From Parvibaculum sp046297875 (lineage in GTDB: Bacteria; Pseudomonadota; Alphaproteobacteria; Parvibaculales; Parvibaculaceae): DNA of 64,000 bases. Positions 53,562 to 62,474 of the stretch are shown here, piece by piece. The number at the start of each line of letters is the position of its first letter. The stretch's first letter is position 1. Where the stretch lies: contig NZ_JBKBHD010000002.1 in assembly GCF_046297875.1 (NCBI RefSeq), positions 1 through 64,000 on the forward strand. The letters run 5' to 3'. The notes beneath the pieces were generated by a model. The model was not told the DNA's origin, ran no database searches, and saw nothing but the letters and a program-made list of their open reading frames with translations. Made by a program: the position numbers and the translations under genes.

Positions 53562-54665
53562 GTGTCCGCCACGCCCCAGGAAAAGCTGATCGACGCGATC
53601 GATACGCTGCTGCCGGCGTTGCTGCAGGGGATGGACGCGATGTCGTTCATCGCGCGGCATCTGCACCCGCCGCTGCTGCCGTCGCTTGCCGAACAGGCGG
53701 CGCCGATTGCAGCGAAGCTGAAGGAGGCGCGGACGCCCTTCGATGCCGTCGAATGGCCGGAGGAGCTTCGCGCTTTCGCTGTCCATGTGCGCGAGGCGAC
53801 GGACGAGACGGAAGCGGCCTTCGAGGGGCTGCGCGCGGCGGCGGACGACCGTGAGGCATCGGCATCGGGCGGGCCGGTCTTCGCGGCCTATCGCGCGCTC
53901 CGCCACGGGCCTCGCGCCATGGAAGCGCTCTACCCCGTTTCGGCGATGCTGGCACCGGTCAGCCGCTTCTTCCTCGACGACGATGCACGCAACGATGCGG
54001 TGCTGATCGGGCGGCTGACGGAAGGCGCGGCGCGCGCGAATACCGGCGTGCATCACTTCGGCAATGCAAAGGGAGACCGCGGCGGCTTTTCGCTTTATGT
54101 GCCGGAGACCTATGACGGCACCGGAGCGCTGCCGCTCATCGTCGCGTGCCATGGCGGCAGCGGGCATGGGCGCGGTTTCCTGTGGAGCTGGCTCAGGACG
54201 GCGCGTTCGCGCGGCTGCCTGCTGCTCTCGCCGACCTCTCTCGATGCGACATGGTCGCTGATGGAGCCGGAAACGGACGGGGCGAGCCTTGCGCGGATGA
54301 TGGCGCATGTGCGCGGGACGTGGCGCGCGGACGAGAGCCGCATTCTCCTCACCGGCATGAGCGATGGCGGCACCTTTACCTATCTTGCGGGGCTTGCGGG
54401 CGGGCCCTTCACGCATCTCGCGCCCGTTTCCGCCGCCTGGCACCCGATGCTGATGGGAATGGCGAGCCCTTCGCGGATTGGGGGGCTGCCGGTCTACATC
54501 ACGCATGGCGCGCTCGACTGGATGTTTGCCGCCGACATGGCGCGGCTTGCCTATGCCGAACTCTCGGCGGCGGGGGCGAATGTCACCTACCGTGAAATCG
54601 CTGATCTCTCGCATACCTATCCGTCGGAAGAGAATGCGCGGATCGCGGACTGGTTTCTCGGCTGA
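53562..54665 (+). CDS. alpha/beta hydrolase with long helical N-terminal extension
   Basis: A 367-aa protein starting at GTG. Residues 1-180 are helical and Ala/Leu-rich with no domain I recognise. The C-terminal half is a carboxylesterase/phospholipase fold: oxyanion VACHGGSGHGRGF, nucleophile elbow GMSDGG, Asp in HGALDWMF and His in LSHTYPSEE. No signal peptide is seen, so it is cytosolic. It lies four bases after the phosphomannomutase gene and likely shares its mRNA, but the functional link is unclear. The stop nearly meets the convergent TSUP gene (three bases). Confidence 0.85.
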   Translation: MSATPQEKLIDAIDTLLPALLQGMDAMSFIARHLHPPLLPSLAEQAAPIAAKLKEARTPFDAVEWPEELRAFAVHVREATDETEAAFEGLRAAADDREASASGGPVFAAYRALRHGPRAMEALYPVSAMLAPVSRFFLDDDARNDAVLIGRLTEGAARANTGVHHFGNAKGDRGGFSLYVPETYDGTGALPLIVACHGGSGHGRGFLWSWLRTARSRGCLLLSPTSLDATWSLMEPETDGASLARMMAHVRGTWRADESRILLTGMSDGGTFTYLAGLAGGPFTHLAPVSAAWHPMLMGMASPSRIGGLPVYITHGALDWMFAADMARLAYAELSAAGANVTYREIADLSHTYPSEENARIADWFLG

Positions 54666-54668
54666 GGG

Positions 54669-55502
54669 TCAGCCGAAGAGCCGGTAGAACATCTGGAAGG
54701 ATGTCAGCACAAGGAAGAATGCGAAGGCGCGGATGAGCGCCTTCTGGCTGATGGCGTGGGCCAGAGCGGCGCCCCAGGGCGCGGCGAGCACCGAGAGCGG
54801 CGCGATGAGCGCCATGCCGACAAGGTTCACATAGCCGAGGCTCAAAGGCGGCAGGGCCGGATCGTTCCAGCCCGCCCAGACGAAGCCGATAACGGCAGGC
54901 ACCGCGATGAGCACGCCGAGGCCGGAAGATGTGGCCACCGCCTCCCGCGCGTCCTTGCCGTAAAGTGTCATGAAGCTGACGGCAAATGTGCCGCCGCCGA
55001 TACCCATGAGTGCGGAGAGGACGCCGATGACGCTGGCGACGGAATATTGCGCGGGCATGCCCGGCAGTTTGGTGCCGAGGCGCCAGCTCTCCTTGCCGAA
55101 AGCGAGATTGGCGGCGACGAGAAGCGCGATGGTGGCGAAGACGGCGGTGAGAACATCGCCGCTGACCCAGGCTGCGATCAGCGTGCCGCAGACGACGCCG
55201 ACCAGAATGGGCAATGCCCATGAACGCAGCATCTCCCAATCGACCGCACCCTTTTTCGCGTGCGCGCGGACGGAGCGGATGGAGGTCAGCACGATGGTGC
55301 CGAGCGATGTGCCGACGGCGAGATGCATGCGCACCGCCTCGTCGATGCCGAGCAGCGTGAAGACGTGATAGAGCACCGGCACAATGACGATGCCGCCGCC
55401 GACGCCGAGGAGGCCGGCCAGCACACCCGCGACAAGCCCTGTGACGATGAGGCCCGCCGCGAAGGGCGCGAGTTCGATGAGCGACATGGATTCGATGGGC
55501 AT
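54669..55502 (-). CDS. TSUP (TauE/SafE) membrane permease
   Basis: A 277-aa eight-helix protein of the sulfite/organosulfonate exporter family, with GLVAGVLAGLLGVGGGIVIVP near the start and GVLSALMGIGGGTFAVSF in the second half. It is the second TSUP gene of the window and differs from the first (22175-22981) in loop sequences. It follows dusA on the same strand after 14 bases, a common arrangement that likely reflects shared transcription, not function. The substrate is not predictable. Confidence 0.9.
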   Translation of the reverse strand: MPIESMSLIELAPFAAGLIVTGLVAGVLAGLLGVGGGIVIVPVLYHVFTLLGIDEAVRMHLAVGTSLGTIVLTSIRSVRAHAKKGAVDWEMLRSWALPILVGVVCGTLIAAWVSGDVLTAVFATIALLVAANLAFGKESWRLGTKLPGMPAQYSVASVIGVLSALMGIGGGTFAVSFMTLYGKDAREAVATSSGLGVLIAVPAVIGFVWAGWNDPALPPLSLGYVNLVGMALIAPLSVLAAPWGAALAHAISQKALIRAFAFFLVLTSFQMFYRLFG

Positions 55503-55516
55503 GGAGCGGCGGTTCT

Positions 55517-56512
55517 CTATTGGGCGGCGGCGGCCGCAGGAAGGCTTGAGACTTTCTGCATGGCCTCGCGGATGACTTCGATTCCGGCGCCGGCGCGGGG
55601 CGCATTTTCCGATATGTGACGGCGGAAGGCGCGCGCACCGGGCTGGCGCTGAAAGAGGCCCAGTATATGGCGGGTCATGGCGTGCAGATGCGTGCCTTGC
55701 GCGAGTTCCCGCTCGACATAAGGCAGGAAGGCTTCCAGCACATCATGGCGCGAGAGCGGCGCGGCGGCTTCGCCATAGAAGCGTGCATCCACCTCTGCCA
55801 GAACATACGGGTTCTGATAGGCGGCGCGGCCGAGCATGGCGCCATCGACATGGGCGAGGTGATCCGCCGCTTCGTCGAGCGTCGCAATCCCGCCATTGAT
55901 GATGATTTCCATCTCCGGCATCGACTGCTTCAGGCGATAGACCAGCGGATAATCAAGCGGCGGGATGTCGCGGTTCTCCTTCGGCGAGAGACCCTCGAGC
56001 CAAGCCTTGCGCGCATGGACGATGAGCGTTTCGCAGCCCGCCTCGCGGACAGCGCGCGCCATCGCCGGGAGCGCCTCTTCCGGTTCCTGCTCATCGACGC
56101 CGATGCGGCACTTCACGGTGACCGGAACGGATACGGCCCCGCGCATCGCCTCGACGCAGCGCGCCACGAGATCCGGCTCGCGCATCAGGCAGGCACCGAA
56201 GCGGCCGGACTGCACGCGGTCGGACGGGCAGCCGACATTGAGGTTCACCTCGTCATAGCCAAAGCCTTCCGCGATCCGCGCGGCCTCGGCGAGATCGGCT
56301 GGCTCCGAGCCGCCAATCTGCACGGCGACGGGATGTTCCGATGCGTCGAAGCCGAGAAGACGCTGGCGATCCCCATGCAGCACGGCGCCCGTCGTCACCA
56401 TCTCCGTATAGAGAAAGGCGCGGCGCGAAATGAGGCGTAGGAAGAACCGGTCGTGACGATCGGTCCAGTCCATCATGGGCGCGACGGAGATGGTGGCGCG
56501 ACTTGCGTTCAC
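55517..56512 (-). CDS. dusA: tRNA dihydrouridine synthase A
   Basis: FMN-dependent reduction of uridine 20/20a in the tRNA D-loop. The TIM-barrel start is SVAPMMDWTDRHDRFFLR, the catalytic Cys lies in NLNVGCPSDRVQSG, and GRAAYQNPYVL is present near the FMN phosphate site. Length from this GTG is 331 aa, the DusA norm. A further in-frame GTG at 56569 is possible, but the added codons span a strong hairpin (56533-56557) and have no homology, so the downstream GTG is favoured. The gene precedes a TSUP permease gene by 14 bases. Confidence 0.92.
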   Translation of the reverse strand: MNASRATISVAPMMDWTDRHDRFFLRLISRRAFLYTEMVTTGAVLHGDRQRLLGFDASEHPVAVQIGGSEPADLAEAARIAEGFGYDEVNLNVGCPSDRVQSGRFGACLMREPDLVARCVEAMRGAVSVPVTVKCRIGVDEQEPEEALPAMARAVREAGCETLIVHARKAWLEGLSPKENRDIPPLDYPLVYRLKQSMPEMEIIINGGIATLDEAADHLAHVDGAMLGRAAYQNPYVLAEVDARFYGEAAAPLSRHDVLEAFLPYVERELAQGTHLHAMTRHILGLFQRQPGARAFRRHISENAPRAGAGIEVIREAMQKVSSLPAAAAAQ

Positions 56513-56532
56513 AGGCTCTGTCCAAGGATGCG

Positions 56533-56557
56533 AACCGCCCGGCACGGCCGGGCGGTT
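56533..56557 (-). promoter_or_regulatory. strong hairpin in the dusA leader
   Basis: AACCGCCCGGC / GCCGGGCGGTT (11 bp, 3-base loop) lies 20 bases upstream of the likely dusA start codon. There is no T-tract, so it is not a simple terminator. Confidence 0.45.
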
Positions 56558-56621
56558 GCTTTGGGTCACAGACGGGTTTTAGCCCGGGGGCACCTGAAAA
56601 TGCAAAACGGCCTTGAGGCGA

Positions 56622-57818
56622 CTACTCACCCGCCTTCTTCTGCGCCTTGGCCGCGCGTTCGTCGGCGTGTTTCTGGATCATGGCGCCGGCGGCCTGCATG
56701 GCCTGACCCATGAAATTCGCGCCGTTCTCCGTCACCCATTCGTAGGAGGCCTGACGGCTTTCATTGGCGCGCTTGAACACGGGCGCGATATGCTCGGCCC
56801 AGAGGCGATAGGAATTCACCGTCGCGTCCCAAGGCGCCCAGTTATGCGCAAGCTGGAGGAAGGCGCCGAACTGGCCCTGCTTGGCCTGAAGCCGCTTGAT
56901 CTGTTCGATCGCATCATCCGGCGTACCGATCACGGCCTGACCGCTTGCGATCATCGCATCGACAGGGTCCATGCCTTCAGGCAGCGGCGGCGCGAGCGGA
57001 TTGAGATTGGCGAAATATTCGCGCCACTTGTGAAGCCCCCATTCGACATTCTTGCGGGCCTGTTCGCGGCTTTCGGCAATATGCACCGGACCGACGAGGC
57101 GCAGCTTGCCGCGGTCCATCACCTGCCCGTTCTCGGCGGCGATTTCGCGGGCGATCTGCCAGTTGGTCGAAAGTGCATCGAAGCCATCGGCATTGGTCGC
57201 GGCGACGCAGAGCATGCCGAGGCCATATTTGCCGGCGGCGCGACCGCCCGACGGGCTTACCGCGCTTGCGACGCAGATTTCGGGATGCGGATGCGAATAG
57301 GGAGTGAGATGCGCGCGAGCATTGACGAGGTTGTACCAGTCGGTCTTTTCGGTCACGACCTCGCCATTGAAGAGGCGCATGATGACGAGCAGACCCTCGA
57401 GCATGCGGTCGCGCTGCGTCATCGGGTCGATGCCGAGCATCATCGCATCGGACGGCAGCAGGCCGGGGCCGACGCCGAACATCACGCGGCCGCGCGTCAT
57501 GTGATCGAGCTGGAGGATGCGGTTCGCCGTCATCAGCGGATTGTGATAGGGCAGCGAGACGACGCCGGTGCCGAGCTTGATGCGTCTGGTGCGTTCGGCG
57601 GCGGCGGCAATGAAGAGTTCGGGGCTAGAGATGATTTCAAACCCTGCCGAATGATGCTCACCAATCCAGGCCTCTTCATAGCCGAAGCGGTCGAGATGCT
57701 CGATCAGTTCGAGGTCGCGCTGGAGCGCTTCCGTCGGGTCGCGATCGGTCGGATGGAACGGCGCCATGAAGATGCCGTTGCGCATGGGCACGAAGTCCCG
57801 GTCATTCGCTGCAGTCAT
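56622..57818 (-). CDS. luciferase-like (LLM) flavin-dependent monooxygenase
   Basis: A 398-aa TIM-barrel protein of the bacterial luciferase superfamily. It opens with VPMRNGIFMAPFHPTDRDP, then YEEAWIGEHHSAGFEI, and MTRGRVMFGVGPGLL, the pattern of the limonene-monooxygenase-like, flavin-reductase-dependent members. The ATG chosen is preceded by GGGGA; an ATG 19 codons upstream lacks a ribosome site. On the same strand, 171 bases upstream, is a flavin-containing monooxygenase gene. No flavin reductase gene is adjacent. Hydroxylation or Baeyer-Villiger-type oxidation of a hydrophobic substrate is plausible. Confidence 0.88.
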   Translation of the reverse strand: MTAANDRDFVPMRNGIFMAPFHPTDRDPTEALQRDLELIEHLDRFGYEEAWIGEHHSAGFEIISSPELFIAAAAERTRRIKLGTGVVSLPYHNPLMTANRILQLDHMTRGRVMFGVGPGLLPSDAMMLGIDPMTQRDRMLEGLLVIMRLFNGEVVTEKTDWYNLVNARAHLTPYSHPHPEICVASAVSPSGGRAAGKYGLGMLCVAATNADGFDALSTNWQIAREIAAENGQVMDRGKLRLVGPVHIAESREQARKNVEWGLHKWREYFANLNPLAPPLPEGMDPVDAMIASGQAVIGTPDDAIEQIKRLQAKQGQFGAFLQLAHNWAPWDATVNSYRLWAEHIAPVFKRANESRQASYEWVTENGANFMGQAMQAAGAMIQKHADERAAKAQKKAGE

Positions 57819-57989
57819 CTGGAGTTTCCCCGTATTGCCGGCCGTTTTTTTTGCGGCCGCTGTCGTTGCATTCAAAAGCGATGACCGATCATCGCCCCTG
57901 AAATGCGCAGAGTCGAGACTGCCCGAACAAATCTGCTCGAACGCCAGCCTGCCGTTGAGGAAATCAGCTTGCCTTGAAGGTCTCGCGTC

Positions 57990-59477
57990 TCAACGTCCGA
58001 CGAGAGAAAACTCATCGAAATCCGGGTGGCGCATTTCCCACCAGTATTTGGCGGTGAAGCTCGACCAGTTGTTGGTCACGCGGCCATCCGCCGTCTTGTA
58101 CCAGCTCGAGCAACCGGCAGCCCAGACGGTCTTCTGCATGTCCTGCTGGAGGTTACGGTTGAATGCTTCCATCGCGGCGGGCTTCACATCGAGATAGCGC
58201 AGGCGATCCTTTACGATCGTTTCGATGCACTGGGAAATGTAGTTCACCTGGCATTCGAGCATGAAGATGATCGAGTTGTGACCGAGATTGGTGTTCGGTC
58301 CGTAGAGCATGAAGAAATTGGGGAAGCCTGCGACGGCGACGCCGCGATGCGCCTCTGCGCCGCGCGCCCACACGGCATTGAGATCGGCATGGCCGCGGCC
58401 CGTAACCTTCATCGGCGCGAGAAAGTCCGTCGATTCGAAGCCGGTCGCACAGATGATGACATCGGCGGGATACGAGACACCGTCTTCCGTCACCACGGCG
58501 TTCTCCGTCACCCTGGCGATGCGGCTTGTCTCGACATGGACATTGTCGCGGGCGAGCGCGGGATACCAGTCATTGGTGAGCAGGATACGCTTGCAGCCAG
58601 CCGGATAATCGGGCGTCAGCTTCTTGCGGAGTTCGGGATCCTTGATATGGGTTTCGAGTTCCTTCAGCGCCGCCTTCTCGAAGAGCTTGCCGAAGAAGCT
58701 GCCCTGCACGAAGGCAAGGTAGTTCCGCTCCAGCATCAGATATGTCCACCAACGCTGCAGGCGGACGAGCGCGGGCACGGCGCGAAAGAGATTCTTCTCC
58801 CATTCGCGAAAGGGACGGTCGGGCTTCGGCACGCACCAGTTCGGCGTGCGCTGGAAGATGGTGAGATGCCCCACCTTCGGCGCGATTTCCGGCACGAACT
58901 GGATGGCACTTGCGCCATTGCCGATGACGGCGACGCGCTTGCCTGCGATACCGACCGAGTGATCCCAGCGCGCGGAGTGGAAAGCCGCGCCCCTGAAGGT
59001 CTCAAGCCCTTCGATCTTCGGGAAGGCGGGACGGTTCAACTGGCCGACGCCCGAGACGACGGCATTGGCCGTAAATTCCTCGCCCGAAACCGAGCGGATG
59101 CGCCAGAGGCCCCGAGCCTCGTCGAAATGGGCTTCCGCGATCTCCGTGTTGAAGCGGATATGCGGCAGGAGCTTGTATTTGCGCGCCACGCCTTCGAAGT
59201 AGTCGACGATTTCCGGCTGGGGCGCGAATTTGCGGCTCCAGTCCGGCTTCGGCTCGAAGGAATAGGAATAGAGCATGGAGGGCACATCGCAGCCCGAGCC
59301 CGGATAGGTATTGTCGCGCCAGGTGCCGCCGACGCTTGCCGCCTTTTCATAGATGGTAAAGGGGATGCCCGCCTTTTGCAGGCTGATCGCCATGGCAAGT
59401 CCGCCCGCGCCTGCGCCCAGAATGGCGACGCTGAAGGCCAATCCCGCCTGCGGCTTTACACTCTCGCTCACGCTCAC
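57990..59477 (-). CDS. flavin-containing/Baeyer-Villiger-type monooxygenase
   Basis: A 495-aa FAD- and NADPH-dependent monooxygenase. Two dinucleotide folds are present: GAGAGGLAMAISLQKAG near residue 20 and GNGASAIQFVPEIAP. Between them lies FRGAAFHSARWDH, matching the FxGxxxHxxxW fingerprint of Baeyer-Villiger monooxygenases, and GGTWRDNTYPGSGCDVPS follows the first fold. Such enzymes insert oxygen into ketones, including cyclic and steroid ketones. A luciferase-like monooxygenase gene lies downstream on the same strand. The substrate is unknown. Confidence 0.9.
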   Translation of the reverse strand: MSVSESVKPQAGLAFSVAILGAGAGGLAMAISLQKAGIPFTIYEKAASVGGTWRDNTYPGSGCDVPSMLYSYSFEPKPDWSRKFAPQPEIVDYFEGVARKYKLLPHIRFNTEIAEAHFDEARGLWRIRSVSGEEFTANAVVSGVGQLNRPAFPKIEGLETFRGAAFHSARWDHSVGIAGKRVAVIGNGASAIQFVPEIAPKVGHLTIFQRTPNWCVPKPDRPFREWEKNLFRAVPALVRLQRWWTYLMLERNYLAFVQGSFFGKLFEKAALKELETHIKDPELRKKLTPDYPAGCKRILLTNDWYPALARDNVHVETSRIARVTENAVVTEDGVSYPADVIICATGFESTDFLAPMKVTGRGHADLNAVWARGAEAHRGVAVAGFPNFFMLYGPNTNLGHNSIIFMLECQVNYISQCIETIVKDRLRYLDVKPAAMEAFNRNLQQDMQKTVWAAGCSSWYKTADGRVTNNWSSFTAKYWWEMRHPDFDEFSLVGR

Positions 59478-59610
59478 TCTCCCCGGTCGGCAGTCTATTG
59501 GTATTTCAGCGGCAAAAGAGGCTAGCAGGCCCCGAATTGCCTAGGGTGTTTGCCCTATCTGCTACACCAAATGACGGCCGGGCTCAATTGGCCCCGGCGC
59601 CGGGAGAAGC

Positions 59611-59635
59611 GGGCGGGCCGGCGCTCGGCCCGCCC
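59611..59635 (-). terminator. GC-rich hairpin after ompW
   Basis: GGGCGGGCCG / CGGCCCGCCC, 10 bp with a 5-base loop, 9 bases past the OmpW stop. The stem is very stable but no T-run follows on the minus strand, so termination strength is uncertain. Confidence 0.4.
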
Positions 59636-59643
59636 TGCCCTTG

Positions 59644-60282
59644 TCAGAAACGGTAGCCGACACCGACACCGAAGAGCCAAGGATCGAGATCGACCTTGGC
59701 GTTGATCGCGCCGCCGTTGATCGACACGTCGGTGGAGAGGAAAATCTTCTTCACGTCGAAGTTCACATACCAGCGATCGGCAACCGCATAGTCGACACCG
59801 GCCTGCAAGGCCCAGCCGAAGCTGTTGTCGTAGTCGATGCTGGTAACGGCGCCGCCCGGTGCATCTTCATTGTAGAAGACGGTGTAGTTCACGCCCGCAC
59901 CGACATAGGGGCTCAGGCGCTCCTTCGGCATGAAGTGATATTGCAGCGTCAGCGTCGGCGGCAGGAGGCTCACCTTGCCGAGATCGATGCCGGTCGGCGT
60001 GTGCGATACCTTGTGGCGCGTCGTGCCGGCAATGAGTTCCAGCGCGATGTTGTCGGTGAGGAAATAGGTGAAATCGATTTCCGGTACGACGTCATTCGAC
60101 ACATTCACATCGCCGCCCAGCACGGTGACGGAGGCGCTTTCGTCCGGCACCACCCAGAGGGCGCGCGCACGGACCATGATGTCGCCTGCCGATTTGCCCG
60201 TGAAATCCGCATGGGCGGGAGCCGCCGCCAGCAAGGCTGCAGCGACCGCGACGCCTGCGCTCAGTTTCCGCTCGATTTTCAT
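59644..60282 (-). CDS. ompW: OmpW-family outer-membrane protein
   Basis: A 212-aa eight-stranded barrel. The signal peptide ends AAPAHA (residue about 25). The OmpW landmarks are seen: VRARALWVVPDESASV after the signal, LPPTLTLQYHFMP in the middle, YVGAGVNYTVFYNE, and the C-terminal WLFGVGVGYRF with terminal Phe. OmpW forms a hydrophobic channel; in hydrocarbon degraders its homologs (AlkL group) bring alkanes or terpenes across the outer membrane, which would suit this gene set. That role is inferred. Confidence 0.92.
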   Translation of the reverse strand: MKIERKLSAGVAVAAALLAAAPAHADFTGKSAGDIMVRARALWVVPDESASVTVLGGDVNVSNDVVPEIDFTYFLTDNIALELIAGTTRHKVSHTPTGIDLGKVSLLPPTLTLQYHFMPKERLSPYVGAGVNYTVFYNEDAPGGAVTSIDYDNSFGWALQAGVDYAVADRWYVNFDVKKIFLSTDVSINGGAINAKVDLDPWLFGVGVGYRF

Positions 60283-60418
60283 TTGGTGTTTCTCCGGTTC
60301 GATGCGCCGAGCCCCGTCGGCGGCGCGCTACCGGATTACTTTCCGCCTAATATCCATAATTTGAGAGTGGTCATTCGGTCGCAGGCCGCGCGCGAAATGT
60401 CGCAGTTTTTACAGGGGC

Positions 60419-61819
60419 TTATGTCCCAGCGCCGCCGTCAAGTATGTGCATATAGGTGCGGACCTGCTGGACAAAATGGACCGCCTGCCCGCCCCGTGCC
60501 CGGCCGTGGCGGAGGCTTTCGGCATAGTTGGCATTGTTGAGCAGGGGCAAAACCTGGCGCAGATCCGCCCAGCTATCCCGGTCGCGGCCGAGGCGGGTGG
60601 CAAGGGCACGTGCGTCATAGACATGGCCGAGGCCGAGATTGTAGGCGGCGAGCGCGAACCATGTGCGATCCGGCTCCTCGACACTGACCGGGATACGGCT
60701 TTTCAGGTCGGCAAGATAACGTGCAGCGGCGTTGATGCTTTCATGGGCGTCAAGACGATCCTGGACACCTAGCTCGCGCGCCGTCTGCTGCGTCAGCATC
60801 ATGAAGCCGCGCACGCCTGTGGGGCTCACGGCATCGGGGCGCCAATGCGACTCCTGATAGGCGATGGCGGCGAGCAATTGCCAGGGCAATCCATTGTCGC
60901 GAGCGGCACGGCGAATGACCTTTTCATAGTCCGGCAGGCGCTCTTCAACGGCGCGGCGGAAGGCGCGGATGTCGACATAGTCGAAACGCGGCAGGAACCC
61001 GAAGAAACGCCTTTCCAGTGCGGCGAATGTGCCGGACTTCTTCATGCCCGCCAGCCAGAGGCGCATGGGCTCGGCGAGGTCTTCCGAACCTGGCGCCAGA
61101 AGCCATGCAAATGGCATTTCGCCCGATATGGCAAAGGCCTCCGCGATTTCGGGGTGATAGGGGTTGGCCACGCGCAGCAGGATGGAGTCGAGCACGACGC
61201 AGTCGAGACGGGCTTCCGATATGCGGCTCAGAAGCTCCTCCGCCGACTGATTTTCAATCGACGGGCGCACGCCATCCACGCCCTCGAGCGCGGCGAGCAG
61301 GGCTTCCGCCGCCGGTGTGCCTGCCGAGGCGGCGACGGAGAGCCCTTTCAGACCGGCGGGCGCCTTCGGGCGCGGCAGATCGCGGCGGCAGGCGACAAGC
61401 TGGCGAACCCGCTCATACTCACCGCCGACCGCGAAGGCCTCCCTGCGGGCCGGAGTGAGGCCGAGCCCGGCCGCGGCGATGTGGCCCTTACGGGCCGCGA
61501 GCGCCTTCATCACGTCCTTCTCGGTGTCGTAGAGACGGAATTCGACAGTGACATCGAGCGATCTGGCGAGGCGCTGCATCGCCTCATATTCGAAGCCGGT
61601 CAGACCATCTATACCGTCGTAATAGGTCGTCGGTGCCTCGCGCGTCAGCACGACGAGACGGCCCGCTTCGCGAATATTCTCAAGACCCTGCGGCACAGGC
61701 GGCACATAGACATAGAGATAGATGAAGTGATTGACGCCGAAGAGTGCCAGCAGAACGGGAACGACCCAGGGCAAACGGCTGCTGCCACGGGGCAGCAAGC
61801 GCCGCAGCGAGCTTCCCAT
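60419..61819 (-). CDS. mltF: MltF-like membrane-bound lytic murein transglycosylase
   Basis: A 466-aa protein with two domains. After one N-terminal membrane anchor (about 18-38) comes a periplasmic solute-binding domain (REAPTTYYDGIDGLTGFEYE, FRLYDTEKD) and a C-terminal SLT lytic transglycosylase domain whose catalytic Glu is in AYQESHWRPDAVSPTGVRG and which includes FALAAYNLGLGHV. This matches MltF, which cleaves peptidoglycan under allosteric control of its solute-binding domain. Start: the ATG at the MGSSLRRL methionine; a GTG 21 codons upstream is also in frame. The ribosome site is weak. Confidence 0.9.
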   Translation of the reverse strand: MGSSLRRLLPRGSSRLPWVVPVLLALFGVNHFIYLYVYVPPVPQGLENIREAGRLVVLTREAPTTYYDGIDGLTGFEYEAMQRLARSLDVTVEFRLYDTEKDVMKALAARKGHIAAAGLGLTPARREAFAVGGEYERVRQLVACRRDLPRPKAPAGLKGLSVAASAGTPAAEALLAALEGVDGVRPSIENQSAEELLSRISEARLDCVVLDSILLRVANPYHPEIAEAFAISGEMPFAWLLAPGSEDLAEPMRLWLAGMKKSGTFAALERRFFGFLPRFDYVDIRAFRRAVEERLPDYEKVIRRAARDNGLPWQLLAAIAYQESHWRPDAVSPTGVRGFMMLTQQTARELGVQDRLDAHESINAAARYLADLKSRIPVSVEEPDRTWFALAAYNLGLGHVYDARALATRLGRDRDSWADLRQVLPLLNNANYAESLRHGRARGGQAVHFVQQVRTYMHILDGGAGT

Positions 61820-61908
61820 CTTTGCAATGAATTGAAGCAAACAGCCCCGCCGCTCGATGTTCCCGACGGCGCAGATTAGCACAAATCGGGCACGACAGGA
61901 TCAGCCGG

Positions 61909-62352
61909 TCACGCGATAGCGCTAAGCCCTGCGCGCAGCGCATCGGGGTCGCCGCCGATTTCCTTTTCGAGCGCGGCGTGCTCGCTTTTCCACACTGGCA
62001 CGGCTGCGCGCAGCACCTTGCGGCCTTCAGCGGTCAGGATCAGTTTGCGGCTGCGCCTGTCTTCAGGGTCCACCTCGATCGAGATCAGGCCCTGACGTTC
62101 GAGCGGCTTCAAATTCGCCGTCAGCGTCGAACGGTCCATTGCAAGGAACTTCGCGACCGGGCCCATCGCCACCGGCTCGCGCCGGTTCAGCACGTTCAGC
62201 AGTGAGAACTGCCCACTGGTGATGCCATAGGGACGCAGCGCATCGTCGAAACGGCGGGCGAGCGCGCGGGCGGCGCGCTGCGCATGCAGGCAAAGGCAGT
62301 GATCGCGAATATGGATCGTCGCCTCGGCAAGGTCGTTTTCTTTTCTGGTCAT
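61909..62352 (-). CDS. MarR-family transcriptional regulator
   Basis: A 147-aa winged-helix repressor: RRFDDALRPYGITSGQFSLLNVL forms the first helices, MDRSTLTANLKPLERQGLI is the recognition helix and VDPEDRRSRKLILTAEG the wing, ideal for MarR. It is divergent from the glutathione transferase gene, and two identical palindromes lie in the 122-nt gap over the promoters, so it is likely autoregulated and represses the transferase. Ligand unknown, perhaps an electrophile or aromatic compound. The ATG chosen is the first after a GACGGAC sequence. Confidence 0.93.
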   Translation of the reverse strand: MTRKENDLAEATIHIRDHCLCLHAQRAARALARRFDDALRPYGITSGQFSLLNVLNRREPVAMGPVAKFLAMDRSTLTANLKPLERQGLISIEVDPEDRRSRKLILTAEGRKVLRAAVPVWKSEHAALEKEIGGDPDALRAGLSAIA

Positions 62353-62375
62353 GTCCGTCGCCCGCCAGATTATTG

Positions 62376-62410
62376 TTGATATCAAACTTTATGTATTATA
62401 TTGATATCAA
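62376..62410. promoter_or_regulatory. twin MarR operators over two face-to-face promoters
   Basis: The perfect palindrome TTGATATCAA occurs twice, at 62376-62385 and 62401-62410 (25 bp centre to centre). For the transferase gene the first copy contains the -35 (TTGATA, 62376-62381) and the second begins in the -10 (TATTGA, 62399-62404) with a 17-base spacer. For marR, on the minus strand, a perfect TATAAT lies at 62395-62400 with TTGCAG at 62418-62423, also 17 bases apart, so the second palindrome fills its spacer. Binding would block both promoters. Confidence 0.7.
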
Positions 62411-62474
62411 AACATTACTGCAAGCGGCGCGTTGTCGCCCCCCTGCGCAGGACCAGACCAACAGGAGCATGAGC

